A DNA stretch of 64,000 bases from Piezodorus guildinii (GCA_023052935.1 CM041293.1:177683600-177747599); one strand, 5' to 3'; positions 50,966-63,300 are shown, numbered from the stretch's first letter. Numbers and translations: made by a program. The notes: generated by a model not told the origin, from the letters alone.

Positions 50966-51025
50966 AAATAGCAGTAAGCTAAATATGTAATATAATGTGT
51001 TGTGTGTTAAAAAGTGTATTTACAA

Positions 51026-51776
51026 ATCTGGTGCTGGCAAAACACGACTTTCACTTACCTCCGTTTTTAAAATCGATTAAAGAATTTTCATATACAGTTA
51101 GAGATAAAAATACGTGAAATTATTAAGGAATTAATTAAATTAAATTTCTATAGAAAACATGTGTTTGATTCAAAAATCTATTATATTATTATCTAAAATA
51201 ATCAGATAGTGTTATGTTCATTTCATCACTCTCTATTAACTTTTAAAAGCTTGTGTATGAGATGATAATATTTCTAAAATCTTTAGCTTTCCAACGGTAT
51301 ATCATACATGTATATTACTGCTCTTATGTTCAAAAACAAAAAATTGCATTAAAAAAATATTTTTTCTGTTTTCTCCTTTAGTTGGGTATCGAATTTATTC
51401 CATTTATATATTTACCAGTTTTTTATCAGCGTTAACAAGATAATCTAGTTATAATTATTGAATCTACAAAATTAAAGGTACTTTAGGGGAAGAAAATTTA
51501 AAATATCGGCATTTAAGCCCTGTCAGACCATTTTTATCTAAATAAAACCTACATGATATTAAAGCCCATTAAATTTTACATCGATATAGCGAGTTTAATC
51601 AAAATCGTCGGAACCGTTTTTGAGAAAATCGAAAAAAGGTGCAAAATGCATGGTATAAAGTGCCTCTTCTGGTAGGCTCATTTTGATGAAAAAAGTTTTG
51701 TCATGTCTCGGGCGTATAGATGTCTTAAATATGAAATTTCAGTTTCATAGGACTTACCGTTTCCGCCCGGGAGTTA

Positions 51777-51810
<34 letters not shown>

Positions 51811-51936
51811 CTTTTTTCGGGACTTGGTTATTTGGACTCAGGGGACCCTAAAACGTGTATTTCCGTTGAAAACTGGAATTCGAAAATTTTCACGATCGCA
51901 ATACTTCCCCTTACTATATATAGTAAGTGAAAGTAA
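51026..51936 (+). mobile_element. Helentron-like copy 8, reference full-length copy
   Basis: 911 bp. 5' end ATCTGGTGCTGGCAAAACAC, subterminal ACTTTCACTTACCTCCG. Internal landmarks in order: AGATAAAAATACG, AAACATGTGTTTGATTC, CTTTAGCTTTCCAACGGTAT, TCCTTTAGTTGGGTATCGAA, AAATTAAAGGTACTTTAGGG, TTAAAGCCCATTAAATTTTA, TGCATGGTATAAAGTG, TCGGGCGTATAGATGTC, a CA microsatellite (51779-51808), GGGACTTGGTTATTTGGACT. The 3' end is CCTTACTATATATAGTAAG then TGAAAGTAAAAAA, a terminal hairpin. The inner copy ACTTTCACTTACC near the 5' end is the inverse of the 3' GGTAAGTGAAAGT. No protein. This layout is that of Helentron-derived DINE-1-type elements. Confidence 0.78.
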
Positions 51937-52189
51937 AAAAAGGTAAATCATAACAATAAGTTTTTTAATTAATAATGAAAATATAAATAAAATTAATAAA
52001 GGTAATTTTCAAAGATAAATAATCAAATAATGTAATTTTACTAATTAAACTATAAAAAAATTGTTTCAGTCTTGATAATGAGGAAAGAACCCCAAAACGA
52101 AGAAAAACTATGAAATAGATTGTGAAGAAAAATAAATGTGTAGGACAAAGAAGTTAAGGAGTGCTTTTTTGAGTGGTAAATAACTGTTG

Positions 52190-53430
52190 TTATTATTATA
52201 ATACTCTGGTGTTAATGTAATAATAATAATATAAATAAATCTCTTTATTTGTTTTTGGGCTAGCCCATACAAATGGAGTTGAGTTGTACAAAACAGTTAA
52301 AATATAAATCAAATAAATCTATTACAACTGTACTAAACAAAATACGCTTCCTTAACTAAAACAAATACATAATAAATGGCAAAATAAATTGTAACTGTAT
52401 AAATATTAAACAAATAAAATAATCATGAATAGTTTAACAAATTCAATTATTGTTATTTTAGTAATGTGCTTAAAGTATTCTTGAATAGACAGATACAAAT
52501 TTCTTAGCTTTAAACATTCTGTTACATAATAAAATAAATTTTCAAATTTCTTTTTATTTTCTATTTGCAACAAAAGTTGTGCTATGAGGTCATTGTCTGA
52601 CATATTTTCAATTAATGTCCTCAAGTACTTATTTCTGGACGGGGAGTAAACAGGGCATTGCAACAAAAATGATTTAGATCTTCTGGTTCGCCTGAATTAC
52701 AAATAGGGCATTCAACGCTGCTATCTGAATAACCATTTCGGAATCCGTAACTGGTAACTTTCAGTTTATTAGGTCTTATATTAGTCTTAGTTGACTGATC
52801 AATCTATGTTTCCTCATAGGTCCCTATATTTTCAAATAATATTCCCCCATATTTAAGCTACTAATTTTCCTAAAATTAGGATTAAACTTTGAGTGTAAAA
52901 TAGCCTTACTATCTAGGGAAAGATTATGATTATTGAATTTTTCAATAGCGTCATTTAATTCCCTTTCAAATAAGGCTTTACTTTTGATATTTAATATGTC
53001 ATATTCATATTGACCCTCTGGTTCAAGGAATATTTTTTTAAAATGTTTAGACATATTTTCGGTAACCGATCATCTTTCATTAAGTCTACCTTTTGGTACC
53101 AGCGAATCATTCTTTTTAGAACATCTGTTTCTATTGATTTTAGACCAGTTTCTATACAAACATAATGGTTAGGTGTATTCGGTGGCCAATGATATATTGC
53201 TTTAAAATAACTTAAAGCAATCCGCTCTAATTTTTGACAATGTAATGGGGCCCAGACTTCTGAAGAGTACAAAAGAACAGAATTCACCATGGAATTTAGC
53301 AATTTGAACTTAGTAGCAAGTGAGTGTGTTAATCTAGTATAATAAGCCTGTTTAGGTAAAAAATATACTTCTGGATCCACTACTGCAATGAGGAAAATAT
53401 GGATGTTCATGTCTGTTCACATCTTTGCAA
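52190..53430 (-). pseudogene. LINE 3' half: RT thumb, Cys-rich end and 3' UTR
   Basis: Three minus-strand frames succeed each other (52991-53410, 52824-53054, 52406-52740), separated by shifts. They read LLYSSEVWAPLHCQKLERIA, then HWPPNTPNHYVCIETGLKSI and later VECPICNSGEPEDLNHFLLQ with CPVY. This is the end of a non-LTR polymerase with a terminal CPxC...H...C zinc motif. A 3' UTR of about 200 bp with AATAAAG (52230-52240 on the minus strand) and an ATT-rich end finishes it. It is 5' truncated near 53430, typical of LINE insertion. Confidence 0.7.
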
Positions 53431-56330
53431 AGGAATAGGATTAATATATTTTAAGGCTGTAGCGTTTAAATATTGCCAATTGGAGAGAGCTATCTATTTG
53501 AAGAGATTTCACTGTATTAGAAAAAAAAAAATTCTTACTAAGGCTTAAAAAGTAAGGTAAATTAGAGAACATAGTGCCTCTTCTTTCTTCTCCCCTTTTT
53601 AGCCATCTACACTCTTTTCCATTATAACATGACATAGTAGTAGTCATTGAACAAGTTTGAAACGTATCAGACCTCTGCTAGTGCTTTCTCATGTCATCAT
53701 TCTCATTTAGTCTGATTAAACAACTATTGAAGATCTAAGGTTCTTTCCAACGTCCTATTCTCTAATTATATTTCTGAGTTAATCGGACTTTCAATGATTA
53801 CAGATCTTGAGTCTGTGTTCCAACATTAGCATATGTCTTTAGTTTTCCATACATGTGCAAACCTCTGAAATTTCATAAATTTAGTTAGAACGAAAAATAC
53901 TAATTTGGAAGCTTTCAAGCAGTGTTGGAAAGAACGTAAAGCTTTTTTAAGAAACCTAAGCCAGCTGTTTCTGTTTCTTTTATCGAATGATTTTCCCAGT
54001 ATAGGCTATTATGTATGAAGTTATTTTATCAAACTATAGAAAGCTAAATCAAAGTTTCTATTTAAAAAAAAAAATTAAACTGTATTAAATTTTATTTTTA
54101 TTTTGAACAGAAACTTTGATTCAACTTTCTATTGTTTCATTCCCACAATATTTTAATCAAATACCATTAAAAGCTATAACAGCAGGACCATCCATTTCAC
54201 CAATCCAACTAAAACTAATAATATTATATTAACTTTAAATATATTACAATTGTTAAATCGTATTTATATCAAGGTGGAAGAGTAAAAATATCTAAAATAG
54301 TTAGGTAAAAAGTATTTCTCACACTGTGATCAATCAATTTCATATCAAAACCATAAATTTAGAACTTTAGTAAAAATTAAATATTGAAATTACGTAAAAT
54401 AGAGCTTACATAATTATTGACAGATTGCTAGGAACTTTTTTTACAACTTATTCGGTTAATTATCTCATCTGTGATTAACAAATACAAATTTATACTTTAA
54501 TTCATGATAATGCTTTGGTTTCACAAAGAAAATAGGTAACCAATTCAACACTTTATAACTTTGAGATTGTAATAAAGAGGTTTTAACTCACTATATTATG
54601 TATGAAGTCATATTTTCTTATTTACATTCTCCAGAAACACCTCATATTACTTATAACTCGTCTAATGTATACTCGATAAGAATACTGAGACATTTTGAAA
54701 TACAATTGTTTCTGTATTATTCTTAATTAAATTGTTAAAGTTTTTACAGATGAAAATGGAACTTGATAGGCCAGAAGCTTCTGGAGTACTGTAATAAAGA
54801 TAAATTAACTTTATTTAATGTACAGGTTATTTTTTTTTTCTTGTACATGCCTTTATGAAGCCATGTATATATAGCCACTTCTAGATAGCATATAATATAG
54901 GTGATTTGAGTAATAGATAGAAATATAAAGTCGTCTTCTGAATCACAAAATCTTTTAATGATTTACATATACGTATAGTGTGTTAAAATTATTAATAATT
55001 AAAAGTAGTTTGTTTGTTTTTTTCTCTGAAATTTCATAGTGGAGTAATATACAAAGAGTAAATTTGCACAAAATTATTTAACGCATTTAAGACTGAGGCG
55101 AAGTTGACTGTATTTGCTACATTTTGATTTGACGAACAAACACAAACATTTTACTAATTGTATAGTTAAACTTGCTACGGTTTCCATTATTATCCAATGT
55201 ACGTTTAGATGTTATCTTAACATTTGTGATCTCTCTTACATATAAAAAATATTTTAAATTATTAAAATACATTGTTAAATATTATAAATTAGAATAGCTT
55301 TAGTCAATCATATGTGATAACAAATCGCGCTTAATAATTCTTGTTATTTTGTTCTCGTATTTAGCCGTTTAGTTGTATCACTCAATTACTATTTCCAGTT
55401 GAATGTTACAGCCATGAAAAAAAATTAAATACAAAAAAAAAAGAAAAAAAAAAAGAACTCTCAGACTGCATTTTAAATCAATTCAGGTTTTTAAAAAAAA
55501 GAAGATAAAATTGCTTCTTGCCTATATATTTTATAACTTGAACCACTCTATAATTATTATAAAATTTTTAATAAAAATGTATTGAGGCATATCAGAGAGT
55601 CTATAACATAGGATATTAGTTCTTTTTCCCAAATTGTTTAGAATATAAATAAAGAAATGTGTAATGATATATTCTAAAACTATTTATTAATTTTATGTTT
55701 TTCAGAATTATTATAATGTATACAATTTTTGAAATTATTTGTGGAGTTTTATCTCCTTAATCGTAAGACAATCAAATAAAATATGTATTGTATATTGTAT
55801 ATAATTTGTGTTAGTTGTTTAGTTCACATTGTCATTATAGCTCCTTAATGTATTTAAGTAAATGTGATATTTGTTTTTTTGCTTATCTTATCAGGAAAAT
55901 GTCTAATTAACTTTTAAATATTAGGAACTGTTATTTAAATTCTATTGGAAAGAGTTAACCATCGTAAAACATAAAATTTTAATAAAAAAAATTGAAAATT
56001 CATAGCAAATACTTTTTTTTTTAGAATACATTGTGTTGGCTGCAAACAAGTTTGCGAAATTAAAAAAAAAAAAAAAAAAAGTTTATATTTACCGTGATAT
56101 TGAAATATTTCATCCCTTCTCTTTTTAAACTGGCATACGATAAGCTGTTCTGCGATATGCTATACATGGATTGTGTCTCACATGTTAAGTTTTCTTTCGG
56201 ATGATAAAATTACAGCTTTATTTAATGTCATGCTCATTTATGCTCAGGATTTAATTAGGACCTCTAATCTGTTTATTTTTAATACTTTCAGCTTCTCCAA
56301 CATTTTCATCTGGATTATATTTTTTTTTGG
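53431..56330. repeat. AT-rich sequence with one hairpin
   Basis: The only structure noted is an inverted repeat with arms of about 35 bp: ATAGAAAGCTAAATCAAAGT (54041-54060) and its complement ACTTTGATTCAACTTTCTAT near 54113-54134. Several A-runs (55432-55455, 56062-56080). The minus frame 53441-53647 may be more of the LINE next to it, but I cannot recognise it. Confidence 0.45.
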
Positions 56331-56376
56331 AATCTATGGAAGAGCTACTTTCTAAAACTGTTAATAAAGTTTTTTT

Positions 56377-56553
56377 CGATTCTAATTGTTCAGGCACCAA
56401 TTTCATATAACTCGATTTACGAGAAGGTTGGTTGTTTTTTGTGGGTGCTACTGAAGTAGAAGCAACAAGAATGAATTAATTAAAGATTCAAATAATTTAT
56501 TTTAATAAAAACCATCAATTTTATTTTTTCAATTCTTAATTGCTCGGGTGTCA
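56377..56553 (-). repeat. Two LTR/primer-site junction remnants
   Basis: The minus strand at 56399-56377 reads TGGTGCCTGAACAATTAGAA, preceded by an AAAT end; at 56553-56530 it reads TGACACCCGAGCAATTAAGA, also after AAAT. Both resemble the LTR-to-primer-site junction of the errantivirus (AAAAT then TGGCGCCCAAAC). Spacing of about 153 bp suggests a local tandem duplication. Confidence 0.4.
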
Positions 56554-56804
56554 ATTTTCAATAATTTTATTTACCCCAGTTGGTCTCTCTTCTTCTCTTT
56601 GATTACTGTTTAGTTTTTCAAGTTTCAATTCCATTGTTCTGTGGTAGAAATTGACTATCTTATCTGCTTTATAATAATAATAGTTTTTAAGTTTCAACTG
56701 ACCTGCCAGGTTTAGTGGGAATTTTGTTTTTCAGTAATTCCAATATTGAGAGTTCAGCAGCTTTGAATTCCTCGAAGATTGTAATTTGTTTTTGTTTGTG
56801 TTAA

Positions 56805-57400
56805 CCCTTTAGCGTCCGTGGATTACTATAGTAGTCTCAGCGCGCCATGCTCTGTGGACCGTGGACTACTATAGTAGTCTGGTGAAAGGTGGGCCCCACA
56901 GACCATGGACTACTATAGTAGCATTGCTTCCCTAGCGTTTCAAGTCCGTTAGCTACTGTAGTAGCTCTGTTTCTAGAGCCATCTAGTGGTCTGGTTTACA
57001 ATGTGAAGTATGTTTTATTGACAACAGATATCCTATGGATCCACTTTTGGCTATAATACTGAAATTTCTAGGCAATTGCGTATTTTGTTTAGAGCCTCTG
57101 AGCACCCCGGAAATCAATTTCCTATGCGAATCAGGTATCTAGGATAATACTGATTAAAATTTATATTGCATATTTGAAGAATTTTACATAAATTTATTAA
57201 ATTAAAAAAAAAAGTTTTTAAATCCACCTGTGCCAGTCCAAGGCTGGATCAAAAAGGATGTTGAGAAACTGTAAGGTATTAATGACAAAAACATAATAGT
57301 GGAGTCAAAAAGTAGTCGGTCCAGCAGCGGGCACAGTTGCCTTCACTACCAGCCAGTCTGGCAAGCCGCTCTACCTCCGCAGTAGTCGGATGCTAAAGGG
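56805..57400. mobile_element. piggyBac-type MITE with internal palindromes
   Basis: TTAA duplications (56801-56804 and 57401-57404) flank terminal repeats CCCTTTAGCGTCCG and its complement CGGATGCTAAAGGG (one mismatch). TTAA target and CCCTTT termini are the hallmark of the piggyBac superfamily. The left 160 bp contains four copies of a self-complementary block (GGACTACTATAGTAGTC type) at about 56823, 56861, 56905 and 56949. No transposase inside 596 bp. Confidence 0.87.
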
Positions 57401-57404
57401 TTAA

Positions 57405-57793
57405 AATGAGAAATAATTTTTGAAAAGGAACTAGCCTTTGGCTAGACACTATGCCCTTACACACATCTGGAACATATTTGGTTTCTGTCTACCCTATAGT
57501 TATGAAGCTTGGTTTGGAAATCTCTTTTCTGGACAAATTTTGCAGTTCGACTTCAGTCGAATTTTTAATTAAAAAAATACTTATTTTTAAAATGGTTAAA
57601 TCTTTCCAATTGATTGAGTTAGTAATTGTTGTGTAATAAAACTAGACGTGTATCAGTATATATGCATTATAATTTCCATTTGATCTCCAATAATATCTCT
57701 GTATGTTAAAACCTTTTCCTGTTTTAATAAACAAAATAAATGCTAATGTAATTGTCTTATATGTGTTAGGAACCAGAGGAACAAAGGATTCTT

Positions 57794-57825
<32 letters not shown>

Positions 57826-58134
57826 TTCTCTTATTATTTAAAAGCTATAGATTGGATATAGCGTTATAGAATGTAGTATTAGCTTGCATAGAGTCAATTA
57901 ATGGATAGCATTGCTATTTTATTTTAAAATGTCGCTATAAACAGATTTTATTTGTTTTTAAATTTGTCTGCTGTTTAAAAAAGAGCAAATATTGCTGCCC
58001 TATGATATTAATACTAAATCTTATTTCTGTTGTACATATATTTAAAAAATGTAAATTTAATATGAAAAAAAAAAAAGAGTTAACTATTTTTAAAGCACTT
58101 ACATTGATAAGTTCCAATTATTCTGTAATATGAG

Positions 58135-58168
<34 letters not shown>

Positions 58169-58574
58169 TATTATTCGAAAATGTTTCATTCTTTGTAAAT
58201 ATTATTAATAGCAATGCTGAAAGTTAATGTTAAATGTGTGTATTATTTAGTTTTATTATATAGCCAAAGAGTGTTTCAAAATGTGCCAAGATACTTCAAT
58301 GCAGTCTCTTTCCTTGTAATAATGAATGTTAAATCGTAATATTTCATTTTAGGATTTTATTTAGGCAGTTTTAGTCTAGCATGTTTTAGACTGATTCAAC
58401 TATCTTCCAAGTCACTGTTAAAACTTTTACTAGACATCCTGGATGTCGAAGTTACTTAGCAAAAACCCACTATATGGACCGAACTCACTATCTATTTTAT
58501 ATAATTGAAAATATAAAACATTAATTTTAATCAATAATTCAATTTACTATTATTTTTTACTAATTTAAAAAAAA
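57405..58574. other. AT-rich sequence with homopolymer runs
   Basis: A-run at 57794-57820 and T-run at 58139-58167. The small frames have no recognised motif. Confidence 0.5.
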
Positions 58575-59427
58575 ATCTGGTGTGTGCAACACACGACTTT
58601 CACTTACCTCTGTCATTAATATAAATTTAAGAATTTTTAAACAAATTTAGAAACATAAATAAATTTTTAAAGAATTATTTATGATTGATTTTTATAGAAA
58701 AATGTGTTTTATTAAATATTATGTTATAATATCATCTATGAGATTCAGTAAGTTTTTTTTTTTTTCATCACTCCGTGTTAGAACTACTTAGAGCATCCGG
58801 GGATGGACAGCGCCACCCAGTGACCAAGCGGTGAAACAATTGTATTAAAAAAATATTTTTTCAGTTTTCTCCTTTAGTTGGATATCGAATTCGTTCAACT
58901 TATATATTTACCTGTTTTTTATCAATGGTAATAAGATTATATGCTTGTTTTTATATAGAATATACAAAATTAAAGGTACTTTAGAGGAAAAAAATTTAAA
59001 ATATTGACATTTAAGCCCCGTTAGACTATTTCAATCAGAATGAAACCTACATGATATTTAAGCCCATTAAATTTTACATCGATATAGCGAGTTTAATCAA
59101 AATCGTTAAAGCCTTTTTTGAGAAAATTGTAAAAAGGTGCAAAATGGATGGTATAAAGTGGCTCTTCTTTTTAGCTGATTTTGATGAAAAAGTTTTTGTA
59201 ACATCTCGGGCGTATAGATGTCTTATATATAAAATTTCAGTTTCATAGTACATTTTGTTTACGCGCTGGAGTTACCATCACACACAGACCTTTTTTCGGG
59301 ACTTGGTTATTTGGACTCAGGGGACCCTAAAACGTGTATTTCCGTTAAAAACTAGAATTCGAAAATTTTCAGGATTGCAATACTTTCCCATTACTACATA
59401 TTTCATATATAGGTAAGTAAAAGTAAA
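58575..59427 (+). mobile_element. Helentron-like copy 9
   Basis: 5' end ATCTGGTGTGTGCAACACAC, 3' end CTTTCCCATTACTACATATT, hairpin arm and GTAAAAGTAAAAAA. At about 58777-58840 the usual interior is replaced by an unrelated GC-richer segment (GAGCATCCGGGGATGGACAG, CACCCAGTGACCAAGCGG). The CA tract is reduced to CACACACAG. The frame at 59051-59248 corresponds to the same place as the one in copy 3 on the opposite strand and is not a gene. Confidence 0.75.
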
Positions 59428-59694
59428 AAATTAGCTAGAGTTTTTTCTTTTTTTATCAAAACTGAGGCTTGATAAGACCTGCCCTTTTATTTTCGGAAAG
59501 CATCACATAAGTGTTAGTATATTTTTTAAATTTGTATAATTTTTCCATGTAGGATGGGATACTTCAGGTGGGTGGCAGTCAATAAATCATTACAAAAATG
59601 TGAAACTATTTTTGTCCTTATCATAATAAATAGGCAGAATTCAGAGACATTTCATCATTCATTATAACCATATGGTCAACTTTTCAAATATTCA

Positions 59695-59870
59695 GAGGTC
59701 ACCTGTGGTGTCTCAGCATAACAGCCTTCTATAAGATTAACCTGATCAAACCTGGCTGGTGGCTCTAGGATTTTTTAGTATGAGTAAAAAGGTGGTCTAT
59801 GCGAAGTCAGATACTCTAAAGATCCGTATCATAATTAAACCTGAATAGGCAAAATTAGTTACTCCCACTG
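59695..59870 (+). mobile_element. Degenerate SINE2 copy
   Basis: Weak head (GTCTCAGCATAACAGCC), body blocks AGTATGAGTAAAAAGGTGG, GCGAAGTCAGATACTCTAAA and GATCCGTATCATAATTAA in the order seen at 3963-4235. Both pol III boxes are decayed. Confidence 0.5.
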
Positions 59871-60039
59871 TAGTAGCATCTGATTAGCCACAGCAGCATT
59901 AAGTACTTTAAAGAAATGAATAATGTTTAATATTAAATGTATTTTTTTTTTTTTCAATTAGTAAATACGTAGAATGAAAAAAAAAGTCATGAAAATGTCT
60001 TGAGAAAGAATTACCTAGTAGTAGCACTTCACTAACTAT

Positions 60040-60545
60040 TTTAAAGCAGTAGGTCCCGAGGCCACCTTCTTTTCATTTGCCTGGGAGGGTTTCAGGGATA
60101 TCTAAGGAAGATAAATTATGGACAAGTAGGTTTGTGTGGGCAGGAGTTTAGAATGAAAAGAGGAGTATTTTATCACGGGCTATGTCTGCAACAAATGGGA
60201 TGTTTAGGTCATTATGGATGAGTTGATTTGTGACGAAATAAGGGACATTCAGGATTTTGGATTGTAAGGATTAGGTGCGGGAGGAATATGATGGTTTAGT
60301 AGAGCCCCAAAGCTCGATTCCAGATGTCCAAATAGGTCTGATAATAGTGATGTAAATGAGTCTTTTGTAATATACTGTAAGTTTTGAACGTTTGTCTATT
60401 AAGTGTTGTAGTAATCGATATCTTCGAGCAGTTTCTTGTTGTTTCAGTCTTGTGTGTGGACTTTTTCTTGGAGTATTGGGCTATTTCTTTTTTTGGAGGG
60501 GATTTCATTAGATTAATTTTTTGTTTCCTACAGAAGACCATTTAA
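60040..60545 (-). pseudogene. Jockey-like LINE, 3' end of polymerase ORF
   Basis: Minus strand: TRLKQQETARRYRLLQHLID, then RLIYITIIRPIWTSGIELWG and LIHNDLNIPFVADIARDKIL, and in another frame RQMKRRWPRDLLL. These are the same landmarks as in 12595-13376 but less decayed. A single stop (SSRT*) and one or two shifts break it. The end near 60040 is the natural C-terminus; the 5' side is truncated. Confidence 0.72.
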
Positions 60546-61828
60546 AACAATATATCATCAATTTAACTCCGATTGACAGATGGGCAATTGTAAAGTTTAG
60601 ATAAAAAATGAGTGAAAAGAAAAATTACCACCTTTGACCAACACTAAACAAGTTTTAATTATTCTGGATTAAATTTATTAGTAGTTTTTAAATTTCTTCA
60701 ATATGATTAGATAAAGATTAAGCAGTATCTTGTTAGATAGCAGGAATCAGTCTTTATTGGAAAAACACCACATATCGAAATAAGTAGTTTTCATTTTTTA
60801 TTTTAAAACTCTTAGTAATGTGTTGCCAACACAATAAGTAGACGTAGTCAATGAGAATTGGTGAACTGTCTTTCAGACTCTGTATATATATTAAGATTGA
60901 GCACCTGCATAGTTGTAGTTGCCAAAAAGCCTTAGTATTGATGTACAATATCACATGTATTATGAGCGATTATTGAACCTTTCTTTATATCTTTTTCTAT
61001 TAGCATTATAAATATATATTATATATATATAATATGAAAGATAAAAAAAAGGTGCTAACTTTGGATTTGATATCATCATTAATTATCGTTACATCGTTTA
61101 TGATATTTAAATTATTAAGAGTAGAAGAATCATCATTATGGTTGTGATTATAACTTCTCAAAGCAATGTTACCACTTTAACATTGCGACACGTTCTCTTA
61201 AATGTGCTGTATTATATAACGTTTTAAATTTATAGTCGATATGATATATTTAATTATATTTTCTTCACTCCTTTTATCTATATTAGCCAGGCTGTTGAGT
61301 GACTGGCCCTTTGTATGTATTTGTTAACGCATGCATATATTTCTCTCGATGTCTATGATTTTTTGGCGGTTATGTATGTTTATATAGCTTTAGATATTTT
61401 TATATTTTTAATTTGATATCCTAGAATTTGTCTTTTTCATTCTTGTCGCTTAAAGCACTAGACAATCTTTGACAGTATCTAAATTCTGCAGTTATAGAAG
61501 ATGAAGTCAGTATTAATTTTACATAAGAGAAAAAACCCCTTAAAACGTAGTAATAATGTGTACAGGAAATATAAGAGATGTATATATCATGGAGTAGGGT
61601 TTCCGGAAAGCCCTTTAATCACTAAAAATGTTTGTATTTCTCTATATAAAATTATTATCTCCAATTTCAGATACGTAGATGTATATTTTTGTGTTAGTAT
61701 TAAGTGATTTAATTTATAAAAAATAATGTTAAGAAGTACTGATTTCTGTTGTTGCTTTTTCTTTTTTTATCCCATTGTTTCCATTGATATCTTAAAATTA
61801 TTTAGGTATAACTATAATTTTGAAATAG
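60546..61828. other. AT-rich sequence, nothing recognised
   Basis: Contains a short TA-rich palindrome near 61008-61035. No coding region recognised. Confidence 0.5.
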
Positions 61829-61830
61829 TA

Positions 61831-62704
61831 TTGGGTTGATTCACATGAAATGTCCATTTTTTATAGTTTCTGAAATACATAAAAGATTTTGCAGGTCTCT
61901 GTTGTTTTCTTCCGAATGTTTACATATTTAAAGTAAACAGTTACTAATCCTCTACCTTTGTATTATAAACATTAGCTTCCCAATCAATTACCCACTTTTT
62001 AGTATACCTCCTAATATGAACATGGAAACAGGTGATTTTCAAGTAATATTTTTGTACAAGTTTAAACTCGGCCATTCAGCAGCTGAGGCCGCTAGAAATA
62101 TTTGCAAGGCGTTTGGGGGAGGGAGTTTTAATGAACGGACCATTTGCCGTTGGTTTGCTAAGTTTTCAGCTGGGGATACCGATGGTTACAGTATGGTGGT
62201 TCATGGCTGGGATAATTCATTATTCCTTTTTACATAGAGATGAAACCATTAACTCTACAAGTACTGCAATGAAATTGACCAAATGAACACAAAATTATTA
62301 AAAAAACAATCTGGATTGGTAAATCGGAAGGGTCCTATACTCTTACATGACAACGCTGGACCCCATGTTTCAAAACATACCGTGCAAAAATTTAAAGAAC
62401 TGGGCTACGAAGTTCTTCCGCACCCACCATATTCTCCCGACTTGTCTCCAACAGATTACCACAAGACAACTTCGTCAAAGGAAAACTTTTTGAAAATGAT
62501 GATCAAGTGAAAAGTGCATTTTCAGATTTTGTTTCACTTCAAAGTTCAGAGTTTTTCAGTTCGGGGATAAAAAAGTTGGTGTCACGTTGGGAAAAATGTG
62601 TAGAAAAAGAAGGTAAATACTTCGAATAAAATTATCTTTTTCATATCGCATTTTTAATAAAAATCCTTTACCTGAAAACGGACATTTCATGTGACACAAC
62701 CCAA
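61831..62704 (+). mobile_element. mariner M1 copy e, complete ends, different deletion
   Basis: 874 bp; left TTGGGTTGATTCACATGAAA, right GTGACACAACCCAA, TA on both sides. The N-terminus reads MNMETGDFQVIFLYKFKLGH and continues to FSAGDTD, where a deletion removes the second DNA-binding block and first Asp. It resumes in WWFMAGIIHYSFLHRDETIN and MNTKLLKKQSGLVNRKGPIL with LLHDNAGPHVS (second Asp) and SPDLSPTDYH (third Asp), then loses about 20 bp (HKTTSSKEN). Several shifts. This is the only M1 copy keeping the stretch between first and second Asp. Confidence 0.87.
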
Positions 62705-62705
62705 T

Positions 62706-62790
62706 AGTTTAGCTGAGTGGTAGGACTCTGGACTACTGATCTCCTGGTTCCAAGTTTTGAACTTGGTTGAGGCAGGATAATTATTTACTC
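62706..62790 (+). repeat. tRNA-like fragment
   Basis: GTTTAGCTGAGTGGTAGGAC resembles an A box and TTTTGAACTTGGT a decayed B box. Arms do not pair as in a functional tRNA. Likely a SINE or tRNA pseudogene head. Confidence 0.35.
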
Positions 62791-62809
62791 TTCTTTTAGC
62801 TACAAAATG

Positions 62810-63035
62810 ATTCGTCCAGTGATTTTCTTCCTCCAAAGTCCACAGAACATCGTCATGAAGAGAGGAAGAACTTCCATGACCTTCTTTGTCTTTGCTGAAA
62901 TCTCCCTTTTAAAATTTTTTAAACCATATTGAACGTACACTTATTAATGCTGCCCTCACATCAGACTTGTTTGATGTATCTGGCTGTCTGGGTAGTGTTC
63001 CAACTGAGTTTAAACTCATAACACAACAAAAGCAG
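62810..63035 (-). pseudogene. Fourth mariner-type transposase fragment
   Basis: Minus strand: FKLSWNTTQTARYIKQV and, after a shift, EGSINKCTFNMV with KGRFQQRQRRSWKF. This resembles the N-terminal DNA-binding part of the M2 protein (FKLGRSAAQTARNINEV, GAINECTVQRW) at moderate similarity. No terminal repeats remain. Confidence 0.55.
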
Positions 63036-63039
63036 TACT

Positions 63040-63300
63040 CTATAACTTTGAAGGGTCTAGGGTTCTGTACATAATAGAGATCCGTACTGTTTCATGCCTG
63101 ACGGGTGTGTAAAGAGGTGATTAGGCCTTGATCAGGCTCAGTTGCCAAGTTTTTCCCTCCACTTTTGGGTACCCATTTTATAGAGGCTGGGTGTGCCCTA
63201 GGAGGGTCTGCATACCCCAGTATCACTCCATGGTTGAAACAAAAGAATCAATAATTCTGCTTCAGCCGGGGTCGAACTCAGTAGACTAGTGACACAAAAC
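63040..63300 (-). mobile_element. SINE1 copy, 5' truncated
   Basis: Minus strand: CTAGTCTACTGAGTTCGACC (B box region), GGGCACACCCAGCC, TATAAAATGGGTACCC, AAGGCCTAATCACCTC and ACCCTAGACCC, the same blocks and order as 16949-17281. The A box is gone and no T-run follows the end. Confidence 0.7.
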
